Assembly (NCBI GenBank): GCA_964504565.1
Contig: CAZDEY010000013.1
Span: forward strand, 1 to 64,000
Reading direction: 5' to 3'
Source: Cesiribacter sp964504565
GTDB taxonomy: Bacteria; Bacteroidota; Bacteroidia; Cytophagales; Cyclobacteriaceae
DNA: 64,000 nucleotides
Shown here: in pieces, positions 15,910 to 25,523 of the stretch
Layout: the number at the start of each line of letters is the position of its first letter
Numbering within the stretch: position 1 is the stretch's first letter
Made by a program: the position numbers and the translations under genes
Notes under the pieces: model-generated
Told to the model about the DNA's origin: nothing
What the model saw: the letters and a program-made list of their open reading frames with translations, nothing else
Databases searched by the model: none

Positions 15910-16905
15910 CTAGAAAGTTGGGCAGGGAATAAACTTTTCTTTCCGCTTTACCTTCCGGCTTTCGGCAGTTTTAAGCTGATAAACTAGCGACACCTCGTGC
16001 GAGCCCCCGCTGCCGGCACCCAGGCTACTAATGGTAAAATCGTAGCTGTAGCCTATATCAAAGGTGGGCATTCTTATACCGAAAAGGAAGCTTACCGCAT
16101 CCTGGCGAGGTAGTTCGTATTCATCTTTCACTACTACGCCCCGATACCAAAAGCCGGCCATAATTGGGTTATAATGGAAGTGAAGGCCCATATCTAACTG
16201 CTGCGCATTGCCTTGTTTCTTAAAGATGAATGATGGGGCAATACTGCTAACTCGTTCTTTCTTCAAGGGGCCATTGTATAAATTTATGCGAACACCACCG
16301 TGGGCCGACCACTTAGGCTCAACCGTAGCGTCGCCGTCAATTAGGCTTTCATTGGGTTTATTCAGATTGTAAACGGATACCCCACCCCAGGCAAGCTTGT
16401 TGTATACTAAAATTCCGGTGCCAAAATTAAAATAGCCGGAATTGCTGTTTAAATTGGTAGGCTCGTAGTCCAGGTTATCGGAACCATACTGGGCTTCAAC
16501 CGGAAAGTAGTATTGTTTAGGATCTATTGCTCCTAACACATAGCCGAACTGCAGGCCGGGGCTTATTGACCAGCCGCTTTTAGTATTTATTTTATACGCA
16601 TAGTGGCCACCCACACTAGTACGGCTAAGGTTTCCATCACCCGCCTGGTCGCGCATTAGCATAAGGCCGAACCCGCTGTTGAGCCGCGACATATTATAAT
16701 CGTAACTGGTGGCTATGGTACGGTACGGGTTAGGTACGTTAGCCCATTGCACCCGGCCAATAACATTGAAGCGGTGCATTTCGCCGGTACCGGTAAAGCC
16801 CGGGTTCAGCATTAGCGGAGCCGCGTAGAACTGCGAGAACTGCGGGTCTTGCGCTTGCGCCCCTAAACTGATCAACAAAAAAACTACTAAGTATATCTTC
16901 TTCAT
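15910..16905 (-). CDS. PorP/SprF family type IX secretion system membrane protein
   Basis: Outer-membrane beta-barrel of the PorP/SprF family, which helps to place large type IX substrates on the cell surface. The 331-residue protein has a signal peptide ending AQAQ, then DPQFSQFYAAPLMLNPGFTGT, the hallmark start of the family (residues about 20-40), and a C-terminal FDIGYSYDFTISSL segment. It starts 11 bases after the stop of the giant PKD protein. Such gene pairs are typical: each type B CTD protein tends to have its own PorP/SprF partner. Confidence 0.93.
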   Translation of the reverse strand: MKKIYLVVFLLISLGAQAQDPQFSQFYAAPLMLNPGFTGTGEMHRFNVIGRVQWANVPNPYRTIATSYDYNMSRLNSGFGLMLMRDQAGDGNLSRTSVGGHYAYKINTKSGWSISPGLQFGYVLGAIDPKQYYFPVEAQYGSDNLDYEPTNLNSNSGYFNFGTGILVYNKLAWGGVSVYNLNKPNESLIDGDATVEPKWSAHGGVRINLYNGPLKKERVSSIAPSFIFKKQGNAQQLDMGLHFHYNPIMAGFWYRGVVVKDEYELPRQDAVSFLFGIRMPTFDIGYSYDFTISSLGAGSGGSHEVSLVYQLKTAESRKVKRKEKFIPCPTF

Positions 16906-16916
16906 TGCTATCCCAA

Positions 16917-19900
16917 TTATCTAATCAATGTAAAATTCCCAACACGTTGCTCAGCCTGTCCGTCCGTAAACTTAACTACCAGCTTGTACACGTACACATC
17001 GGCCTTGCTAAGCTCACCTTTATAGTAGCCGTTCCAGCCCTGATAGTAGTCGGTACTTTCGAAAAGCATTTCGCCCCAGCGGTTATAAATTCTTAGGGTA
17101 TACTCCTGCGGAACCGAGTCCAGATACGGATAGAATACTGAGTTATCTTCACCGTACTGATCCCACATACCATTGCCCGGCGTACCGGATGGTATGAAGG
17201 CGTTTGGTACCCGCATTTCCCCGGAACCCTCAACTGATACTGTAATCTGGTGCGTATCCTCACAGCCGTATATTGATTTTACCGTATGAACTATCAGGTA
17301 CTCACCGTCTAATCTAAATTTATGAATTGGCGACTGCTCGTTGTATTCAGCCACCACCACACTATCAACCGGGTTGCCTTCGCCATCCTTAATTCGTATA
17401 TACTGCCAGTGGTGTAGAGAATCCGGTAGCTGCGAGTTAACTTCTAAATAGGTTTCCCGGCCCACAAATAACTGATTGGCAGTAAAGCGCTCAAAGTAGG
17501 CGTCAACGGTAGGATACACCCAAATTTCTTCCTCCAACACAAATTCAGCCTGATCGTTGCCGGAGCCGTTTCTAGCCCGAAGTTTTACCTGGTAATAGCC
17601 CGGGCGAGTATACGTGTAGGTTGGGTTAACTTCGCGGCTGGTAATACCCTGGTCACCAAAGTCCCACTCGTAAGTATTTGGATCGGCAAACTGGGAAGTA
17701 TTAGTAAACTGCACTGTTAAGGGTGCGCAGCCGCTAGTTACATTGGCCGTAAATGATGGTATCGGAATTATATCCTGCACCTCAATATCCAGCGTAAAGG
17801 TTTCGGTACAATACCCGTTATTCACGGTTAAAGAAATCTCATAATCGCCGTAAGCACTGTACTGGTGCGTGCCCGGCTCGCGGCCGCTGAACGTGGTACC
17901 GTCACCAAAATCCCAGGAATAGGTCCAGTCTACGTTATCCTGAGACATTGTATTGGTAATAGTTACCAGTGCATCGGGCAATCTTGGTTTGTCGTTATCT
18001 ACTGTGAATGCTGGGTTGGTAGCCGGATATACCAGAACCGAGGTGCGGGCGGTATCGGAGCAACCAAACGAGCTGGTACCAATATAAATTACCTCCCAGT
18101 TCTGGATAGCCCCGGTTTGGTTAGTAAATTCAAACTTATTAGGCACGCCGGTAGTACTGGTTTGGTACGCTTCGGTTCCCTCTAAACGAATTCCCCAGAA
18201 CTGAGACGTGATAGTGCCGGAATTATTAGGTACAAATGTCAGACTCTCGCCGGAACATATCTTCTCAGCGTGTTCATTTATACTAACCCTAATGTAGGGA
18301 TATACGGTAACCGGTGCCGTAGCCAGGGTAGAACAAGTATAGTTATCGCTCTGCGCCGTAAGGGTTACATTGTAGGTTTGGCTGGAGCTGGTCAGGCTGT
18401 TCTGGAACGTGTGCGTAACCGTTTCTTCCGCTGAAACTAATGTAGTTCCGTCGCCAAAATCCCAGGTATAGGTAACTCCAGCCTGCCTGGCTTCATTGGT
18501 GAAGGTAACCTCGCTGCCGCCACAAACGCCGCCGTTTACACTGGCTGAAAACTGCGCGGTAACTTCCGGATATACCGTTACGGTGGTAGAGGTTGTACTG
18601 GAACAGCCATTGCTGTTAGTTCCCGTGTAGGAAATTACATAATCCAATGGTTGATCGGTAGAATTTTCCAGATTTGGCATTCCGTAGGCTAAATCCGTAT
18701 CATCGGTATGGTAAACGGTACCGTTAACAGTAACTTCCCATAAGTGATTAGCCACGCCCTGCGAGTTGTTTACGATATTCAATTTTAGCGGGGCACAACC
18801 CGTTGCCGGAGTTACAATTACATCGGCCACAACCTTAGGGTATACCACAACAGATTGGGTTTGCTGGGCGCTACATCCACTTAGGGTGTCGGTAGCGGTT
18901 AGGCGCACGGTAAACTGGCGGTTGCTGGTAGTACCCGTATTAATAAATGTATGCGAAGCGGTTTTTTGTCGCAGGGTATCAATTTGCCCGTCGCCCCACT
19001 GCCATACGTAGCGTACCTGCGGCTGGTAGTTATCCACCGTAAATTCTACCGGTAAATTTGTACAACCCTGCGTCTGATCCGCGGTGAACAAGGCGGTAAT
19101 TTGCGGATATACGGTAATGGTTTCAGAATAGACTGCCTGGCAACCATTGCCATTTTGAGCGGTATAGGTTAAGCGATAGTCTACGTTATTGCCAGTGGAA
19201 TTGGTAAGTACGGTATCTCGGGCAACCATTTCGGTAGACGTAAAATACTTGGTTCCTCCTTCGGTTAGGTTTACTACTTCCCAAGCGTGGCTAGTAGCCC
19301 CAATTGTATTATTGGTGAAGTATAGGGTAAGCGGGCCGCAACCGGCGGTGGTATTTATGCCGGCTTGTAAGGTAATTGCCGGGTATACGGTAACCGATTG
19401 GTATACCTCGTTCTGACAACCAGTAGCGGGATTATTGGCTACCATTCGGACCTGATAGGTGCGGGCGGAGCTGCTGTTGCTATTGGTGAAAGTATGCGAG
19501 AATGTCTGGTCACTCACCGTTTCGCTGGAACCATCGCCCCAGTATACCATATAGTTTACACCGGGCTGAGCGGTACCTTTATCGAAATTAACCGTTAATG
19601 GGCCACAGCCTTCAGCTACATCCGGTGTAAGTTCAGTGCGTATTTCCGGGTTAATAATAATTTCCCGGATTAAGGTATCGTTACAACCGTAAGTGCTTAC
19701 TGCCAAATAAGCAACCTCAAAAATCTTTTCAGTATTTGTTTGGTTAACTAACTCTACATTGTCCAGCGCATTACCTTTACTTTCCCAGCTACCACCGGCC
19801 TCCCGGATAAACCATTCGCTGGCATCGGGGCTATGCCCTTGGCTGGTATTGGAAGGATTAAGTGTGTAGGGTGAGCAACGCTCGGTTGCCATAGTAAAGG

Positions 19901-22900
19901 CGGCCTTAACCCGGGGGGCAGCCACTACGCTAATGGCCGAATCGGTAGTACACCCATTAAGGGTGGTAGTAAGGCGAACGGTATAGTTTTTAGGCGAACT
20001 ATACGAGGTGTTGCTATAGGCTTTGGTTATTTCAGTTTCGGTTGTGGAATAGGTAGTGGAACCATCGCCCCACGTCCAGGTATAAGTAGCGCCGGACACT
20101 ACACTATTATTTTTAACCGTAATTTCGTAGGGCTCGCACTGGGTGCTTCCACCCACCAATTCAAACCAGGCCTTAGGGCTAGGCTTAACGGTAATGGTTT
20201 GGCTACTATCGGATAAACAACCGTTAGAAGAAGAACTCTCTAGCGTTATTCGGAATTGCTTATTTACGCCGGTATTGTTTTCTAATACAAAGCTGCTAAG
20301 CGTATCGGAGCTGGAAGGATTAAAATCTCCCCGATAAACCTCGGCATTGGTAGAAAGGTCGGTAATAATCCAGGTTCTTTGCGCATCAGCAATGTTTTGC
20401 TTTTCAAAGGTTAAGCTGGTTGGTGAACAGTTTCCGTTAGTTAGTATGTTAAAGTGCGGCTTAGGGTAATCGTAAACCACTACATTGGCGGCTACGGCCT
20501 GCGTACGAACGCAGCTTCCTACTTCTCCCTTAAGATAAATCAGGTAAGTGCCTGGTTCGGTAAAGGTGTAGCTAAAGTTGCTGGTAATATCGCCGCTGGT
20601 TGGGCTGGTTTCAATAGTAGACCCGCCCGCTTTCTGAATTAACAAGCTATAGGCAGTACTGGCCGGGGCCCCGGTGGTAATATTGGTAAACTGAACATCG
20701 AACGGGGCGCAGTCTTTATCGGTACCTACTATTTGCAGGGCAACTTCATTTATAACCTTAGGCAGAACGGTTATTTGGTTACGGGCGGTATCGCTGCCGC
20801 AGCCAAAAAGGTTATCGGTAGAAAGCTCCAGGTTTACCTCCGTGGCACTATTGCCAATATCGGGTTTTAGGTAAACCAGCTCAAACAGTTCATCATACAC
20901 CACCGAAGCTATATTTTCCGGGGCAGGGTTAATATTCCAGTAGTGGTTAGCTACCCCGCTGGTATTGGCCGCAACCTGATAGATAACCGAATCGCAGCTT
21001 TCGTACGTCTTCGTCATAGTGAAGCTAGCCTGCGGTACCGGGTTAACCCGGTAGGTTTTTTTATGCGGCGATACGCATAAATCAGCTTTTTCACCGTACA
21101 ACCAAACTTCGTAGTCTACTGAGCTAAGGCTGCTATTGTTGAATACAAACCCTACAGAATCATAACCGGTATTCCCTTTATCGAACCAGTTGTCGTAAAC
21201 GGTAGTGGGTGTGGCTCCTTTTCTTATGATTACCCAACGGTGGCGGTCGGCCTGTAAGGTTTTTGTTGCCTCGCTGGTTACAAACCCCATGGTAAGAGGC
21301 GAGCAGTTAGCATCCACAAAGTTATACTCCGGGGTTTCGCTGAAGCTAAGCGAAGCCCCCGGCTTTACTTTAAGTTCCAGCGTATCGCTAAGGCTGGCGC
21401 AGGTATTGGGTGCGTTAGCTCGGGCGCTAAGCCATACCTGATACGTTTGGGTAGTATCAGTTGAATTGTAGAAGGTTATATCTTCGGTAGAACTTGTTAT
21501 TACCCGGGTATTCGTGGTACTTCCGTTCGTGTAGAATACGGTATACGTTATACCGGCCGGAAAATCAGCTCCGGGGTTGTTAGAATTATTGGTAAACGTA
21601 ATGGCCGTTCCCGGGCAGATTGGCGAAATATAGTTATAGCCCAGTAAAGATTCCGGAACTGCCTTTACCTCCACATCTTGCACTAAGGTATTAGTACAGC
21701 CGGCCGCAGTGGTTACGCGCAGGGCAACTTTATACATTCCCCGGGCCGGGTAAGTGTGGTAAACCCCGGTTTGGCCGGTATAGTCCGCCCCAAACGTGGT
21801 GCCGTCGTAATCAAAATCCCATTCCCAGGTGCTGATAGCATCACCGGCTACTACAATGGGCAAATAGGAGGCATCATTGAAGCTTAGCTCCTGCCCTTCG
21901 CATAAATTAGGCACACTAAAACTGGCCACCGGGTTTCCGTAAACCCTTACCTCAACCGTACTGGTATTTCCGCAACCGGTAGTTTGGTCGGTTACCGAAA
22001 GTCGGGCTTTATATCGGCCAGGCTTCAGGTTGGCTAAAGCATAGGATACCGTTTGGGTACCTACCGCTAAACTGCCGCTGGCAACCTGCGTACTATCGGC
22101 GTTAGAAGCAGAACTATTCCTTTTAAAAAGCTTTAGCGAGTAGGTTGCAGCGTTTTGGCTGGTAACTTCAAAATCCAAATCGGCCTGGTTGCTGCCGGTC
22201 TGGCACTGTTCATCTAGCTTAGTTTGTACCGTATTTATATAGGGGGTTATAACCGGCGCGGCCGAAACGGTTACAATTTGAGTGGCCCAACTATAGCAGG
22301 AGTTGTTGGCTCCATTATTTTGAGTGCGTAGTTTAACTAACTTTTGGCCGGAAGTAGTAAAGCCCGGAAAGTCATTCCAGTTTCGTACGGTTTTAGTTGC
22401 AATTAAATTGGTGCCGGTAGGGTCATCATAAATTTCCCAGTAGTAACTCACATCGGTTACGGCGGCTGCAGTTTTACTTCCTCTCAAAACTACCCGTTCG
22501 CCCGGGCAAAAATCTAACTTATTGTTGTTGTGAACATCCTGAACGGTAATGGCGGCGCCCGGGGCTTCCACTATTACAATTCGGGCGGTGGTTTCAATTG
22601 GAGCATAGTCGCCGTTAGCGGCATCCGCTGGGCCACCGGCCACGTTAGGGTCATCGTAGGGGTTACAGGTATTCCAGTTGCGAAGCTTAATTTCGTAAAC
22701 CTCACCAACGGTAGCCGAAGCTGGTACTGTTATATTAAGGGTAGTATGGTTGGGGCCTAACTGGTAATCGGGGTGGGCTTTAATTGCTCCGGAAAAAGGA
22801 TAGCTTTCTACCGTACCGTCTACTCTAACGTTGTTAATAAAATTGCCGGCACCGTTATTAATACCGTACACAAACTGGGTCCATCGGCCCGGATAGTTCA

Positions 22901-23453
22901 TGTTATCGTATTCCAGCGGCGGGGTACAGTTCCAGGTAGAGGCATCGTCGAAAGTTATGGTAAACTCCTGACCAGGACAGGCCTGGTATTCCGGGGGGGT
23001 TATAGCTAAAACACCCCCATTAGCATCGTCGGTGTCCCATACGGTAACATTGCCCTTATAAAATTTACTATTACATACTGTACCCGAAATAATTGGCCGA
23101 CCGAACACCTCGTAGTTACATTCGGTACCTCCTTGTGGATATTGGTGGGTTAATCCGCTGGCTTTATATTCCCAGGTATTACTAACTGAATTAAAACTTA
23201 CACTAGTCGGGTACTCATCAAAGGTTCCATCACCCCAATCAACCCGAACTTTTACATCGTTTAAAACGGTAGGCCCGGTTATACTGGTAAACCATATATC
23301 GCTAAAAACATTTACCGGGGCGCACTTGGAATCCGGGGTTAGAAATCCTCCTTGCCCTTCCATCATACCGCAGTTCTGAGCTTTCAGACCAATATTTGCT
23401 CCTAAAAACAGCGTTATTGTCCAGAAAATTAACCTCGTGTAAAAACGTACCAT
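16917..23453 (-). CDS. Giant PKD-repeat surface protein with type B T9SS sorting domain
   Basis: A 2178-residue secreted protein. It begins with a signal peptide (cut near LKAQN) and a cysteine-containing N-terminal region, then many repeats of 85-100 residues of the PKD type, marked by ADVTAGCAPLTVQFTN-like starts and WDFGDG or WGDGS cores. The last 90 residues are the gliding-motility-associated C-terminal (type B) domain: PNAFIPSG, YPYLDS, YTLRIYNRWGEMLFES, GWNGYYKG, DVYVYKLVVKFTDG and the ending FTLIR. It should be exported by type IX secretion and anchored or released at the surface, acting as an adhesin or structural filament. No enzyme domain is seen. The PorP/SprF gene directly downstream is its probable partner. 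Confidence 0.93.
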   Translation of the reverse strand: MVRFYTRLIFWTITLFLGANIGLKAQNCGMMEGQGGFLTPDSKCAPVNVFSDIWFTSITGPTVLNDVKVRVDWGDGTFDEYPTSVSFNSVSNTWEYKASGLTHQYPQGGTECNYEVFGRPIISGTVCNSKFYKGNVTVWDTDDANGGVLAITPPEYQACPGQEFTITFDDASTWNCTPPLEYDNMNYPGRWTQFVYGINNGAGNFINNVRVDGTVESYPFSGAIKAHPDYQLGPNHTTLNITVPASATVGEVYEIKLRNWNTCNPYDDPNVAGGPADAANGDYAPIETTARIVIVEAPGAAITVQDVHNNNKLDFCPGERVVLRGSKTAAAVTDVSYYWEIYDDPTGTNLIATKTVRNWNDFPGFTTSGQKLVKLRTQNNGANNSCYSWATQIVTVSAAPVITPYINTVQTKLDEQCQTGSNQADLDFEVTSQNAATYSLKLFKRNSSASNADSTQVASGSLAVGTQTVSYALANLKPGRYKARLSVTDQTTGCGNTSTVEVRVYGNPVASFSVPNLCEGQELSFNDASYLPIVVAGDAISTWEWDFDYDGTTFGADYTGQTGVYHTYPARGMYKVALRVTTAAGCTNTLVQDVEVKAVPESLLGYNYISPICPGTAITFTNNSNNPGADFPAGITYTVFYTNGSTTNTRVITSSTEDITFYNSTDTTQTYQVWLSARANAPNTCASLSDTLELKVKPGASLSFSETPEYNFVDANCSPLTMGFVTSEATKTLQADRHRWVIIRKGATPTTVYDNWFDKGNTGYDSVGFVFNNSSLSSVDYEVWLYGEKADLCVSPHKKTYRVNPVPQASFTMTKTYESCDSVIYQVAANTSGVANHYWNINPAPENIASVVYDELFELVYLKPDIGNSATEVNLELSTDNLFGCGSDTARNQITVLPKVINEVALQIVGTDKDCAPFDVQFTNITTGAPASTAYSLLIQKAGGSTIETSPTSGDITSNFSYTFTEPGTYLIYLKGEVGSCVRTQAVAANVVVYDYPKPHFNILTNGNCSPTSLTFEKQNIADAQRTWIITDLSTNAEVYRGDFNPSSSDTLSSFVLENNTGVNKQFRITLESSSSNGCLSDSSQTITVKPSPKAWFELVGGSTQCEPYEITVKNNSVVSGATYTWTWGDGSTTYSTTETEITKAYSNTSYSSPKNYTVRLTTTLNGCTTDSAISVVAAPRVKAAFTMATERCSPYTLNPSNTSQGHSPDASEWFIREAGGSWESKGNALDNVELVNQTNTEKIFEVAYLAVSTYGCNDTLIREIIINPEIRTELTPDVAEGCGPLTVNFDKGTAQPGVNYMVYWGDGSSETVSDQTFSHTFTNSNSSSARTYQVRMVANNPATGCQNEVYQSVTVYPAITLQAGINTTAGCGPLTLYFTNNTIGATSHAWEVVNLTEGGTKYFTSTEMVARDTVLTNSTGNNVDYRLTYTAQNGNGCQAVYSETITVYPQITALFTADQTQGCTNLPVEFTVDNYQPQVRYVWQWGDGQIDTLRQKTASHTFINTGTTSNRQFTVRLTATDTLSGCSAQQTQSVVVYPKVVADVIVTPATGCAPLKLNIVNNSQGVANHLWEVTVNGTVYHTDDTDLAYGMPNLENSTDQPLDYVISYTGTNSNGCSSTTSTTVTVYPEVTAQFSASVNGGVCGGSEVTFTNEARQAGVTYTWDFGDGTTLVSAEETVTHTFQNSLTSSSQTYNVTLTAQSDNYTCSTLATAPVTVYPYIRVSINEHAEKICSGESLTFVPNNSGTITSQFWGIRLEGTEAYQTSTTGVPNKFEFTNQTGAIQNWEVIYIGTSSFGCSDTARTSVLVYPATNPAFTVDNDKPRLPDALVTITNTMSQDNVDWTYSWDFGDGTTFSGREPGTHQYSAYGDYEISLTVNNGYCTETFTLDIEVQDIIPIPSFTANVTSGCAPLTVQFTNTSQFADPNTYEWDFGDQGITSREVNPTYTYTRPGYYQVKLRARNGSGNDQAEFVLEEEIWVYPTVDAYFERFTANQLFVGRETYLEVNSQLPDSLHHWQYIRIKDGEGNPVDSVVVAEYNEQSPIHKFRLDGEYLIVHTVKSIYGCEDTHQITVSVEGSGEMRVPNAFIPSGTPGNGMWDQYGEDNSVFYPYLDSVPQEYTLRIYNRWGEMLFESTDYYQGWNGYYKGELSKADVYVYKLVVKFTDGQAEQRVGNFTLIR

Positions 23454-23879
23454 ACTCTGCTTGATTCAAATTATATAGACCGCCCATAACGAGCGTAAAT
23501 TTGTATTATAAAGATACCAGAGTGCTTAGGCAGTTTTCGTTCATTTAGGCCGGCTTCCTTACAGAAATGATAAAAGATCGGATATTTTAAAATTGTACTT
23601 TATAAGTGTCTATATCGATTCAGTTGGGGAATTTATCCTCAAATACCAAATGTTTTTATATTCAGGAGTGAGAAGTAATATCAAATTAATGTTTCACTTA
23701 AATAATTACTTTAAGCCTCAACCCAATACCCCCAGTTGAATTTTTAGCTTACATTAATAGTACTATTCAAATTTAGACCAAGAAGAGTATGGCTAGTAGG
23801 AAAATAATCTTCCGGTGCTGGCTATTCCTAAAAAAGGCCTACCTTTGTACCCCGTAAATGGCCCATCCAATTAAACTTC
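23454..23879. other. Divergent intergenic region
   Basis: Separates the PKD protein gene (leftward) and pyrG (rightward). Apart from a -7-like TACCTTTG before pyrG (23840-23847) and a weaker TATCTTTA on the minus strand near 23512, I see no gene, RNA or repeat here. Confidence 0.5.
23840..23847 (+). promoter_or_regulatory. -7 element before pyrG
   Basis: TACCTTTG, 33 bases before the pyrG ATG. The -33 TTG is not evident. Confidence 0.45.
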
Positions 23880-25523
23880 ATGGCATCAGCTAAATACATA
23901 TTCGTTACGGGCGGGGTAACCTCCTCGCTGGGCAAGGGTATTATCTCTTCCTCTTTAGCCAAATTACTGCAAGCACGCGGCTTCCGGGTTACTATCCAGA
24001 AGTTCGATCCCTACATAAATATTGACCCCGGTACGCTTAACCCCTACGAACACGGGGAATGCTACGTAACCGACGATGGGGCCGAAACTGATTTGGATTT
24101 AGGCCACTACGAGCGATTTCTGGATATAAGTACCAGCCAAGCCAATAATGTAACTACCGGCCGCATCTACCACAATGTTATCTCGGCGGAACGCCAGGGA
24201 AAATTTTTGGGTAAAACCGTGCAGGTGGTGCCGCATATTACCGATGAGATTAAGCGCAATATGTATTTGCTGGGCGAAACTGGTAAGTACGATATTGTAA
24301 TTACCGAGCTGGGCGGTACCGTAGGAGATATTGAATCATTACCATTTATTGAGGCCGTTCGCCAGGTGCGGTGGGAGGTTGGGCCTACAAATTTCCTTGT
24401 TATACACTTAACGCTGGTACCTTACCTAAAGTCGGCCGGTGAGCTAAAAACCAAACCTACCCAACATTCCGTAAAGCAACTGCTGGAGTCCGGCATTCAG
24501 CCCGATATACTGGTATGTAGAACGGAACACCCGCTTCCGGGCGATATTCGTAAAAAACTGGCCCTTTTCTGTAATGTAAACATTAACTCGGTTATAGAAG
24601 CCCGCGATGCCAGCACAATTTACGATGTGCCCTTGCTAATGCTGAAGGAAAAATTGGACGATCGGGTACTAACCAAGCTTAAACTTCCGCACAAAACCGA
24701 GCCTAAAATTGATGAGTGGAAGGAGTTTTTAGGAAAGCTGAAAAACCCCACCAACGAGGTTAAAATAGGCCTAATCGGTAAATACGTAGAGCTGCCGGAT
24801 GCCTATAAATCAATTATAGAAGCCTTTATACACGCCGGGGCCCATACTGAGTGCAAGGTTAATCTGGAGCTGATTCACTCGGAAGAATTAGGCGATGAAA
24901 ATGTTGCCGGTATACTTAACGAACTGGATGGCGTATTGGTAGCCCCCGGTTTTGGCGAGCGCGGCTTAGCCGGTAAACTAGCGGCCGTAAAGTACGCCCG
25001 GGAGCACAACATTCCGTTTTTTGGAATTTGCCTGGGTATGCAGTGCGCCGTAATAGAGTTTGCCCGTAATGTACTGAACCTGGAAGGTGCCAGCTCAACC
25101 GAAATGAACCCGGAAACCAAGCATCCGGTAATTGATTTGATGGAAGATCAGAAGAATTTAGAGCTTATGGGTGGCACTATGCGCCTGGGAGCTTACCCTT
25201 GCGAGTTAACTAAAGGTAGCAAGGCCGCCGCCGCCTACGGAAAATCTAAAATATCGGAACGCCACCGCCACCGCTACGAGTTCAATAATAAATACTTAGA
25301 GAAATTTGAAAAGGCCGGCATGCTGGCCAGCGGAACTAATCCGGAAACCGGCCTGGTTGAAATAATTGAGCTGAAAGAACACCCCTGGTTTGTTGGTGCC
25401 CAGTTTCACCCCGAACTAAAAAGCCGTGCCTTACGCCCCCACCCCCTATTTGAGCGCTTTGTGAAGGCTGCTTTAGAACACAAAAAGAAGAAAGATACTA
25501 CTGACGTAACTACGCATGGATAA
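23880..25523 (+). CDS. pyrG: CTP synthase
   Basis: ATP- and glutamine-dependent conversion of UTP to CTP. The 547 residues hold the amidoligase domain (1-270) with FVTGGVTSSLGKG, FDPYINIDPGTL, ELGGTVGDIES and the C-terminal class I amidotransferase domain with nucleophile Cys in FFGICLGMQ and the pair in QFHPE. Length is standard. The stop overlaps the yidC start by eight bases, so both are probably translated from the same message. Confidence 0.97.
   Translation: MASAKYIFVTGGVTSSLGKGIISSSLAKLLQARGFRVTIQKFDPYINIDPGTLNPYEHGECYVTDDGAETDLDLGHYERFLDISTSQANNVTTGRIYHNVISAERQGKFLGKTVQVVPHITDEIKRNMYLLGETGKYDIVITELGGTVGDIESLPFIEAVRQVRWEVGPTNFLVIHLTLVPYLKSAGELKTKPTQHSVKQLLESGIQPDILVCRTEHPLPGDIRKKLALFCNVNINSVIEARDASTIYDVPLLMLKEKLDDRVLTKLKLPHKTEPKIDEWKEFLGKLKNPTNEVKIGLIGKYVELPDAYKSIIEAFIHAGAHTECKVNLELIHSEELGDENVAGILNELDGVLVAPGFGERGLAGKLAAVKYAREHNIPFFGICLGMQCAVIEFARNVLNLEGASSTEMNPETKHPVIDLMEDQKNLELMGGTMRLGAYPCELTKGSKAAAAYGKSKISERHRHRYEFNNKYLEKFEKAGMLASGTNPETGLVEIIELKEHPWFVGAQFHPELKSRALRPHPLFERFVKAALEHKKKKDTTDVTTHG

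Noticed and set aside
16917..23453. Numerous antisense ORFs in the PKD gene
   Set aside because: They are shadows of the repeats in the opposite strand, without starts, composition or homology suggesting real genes.
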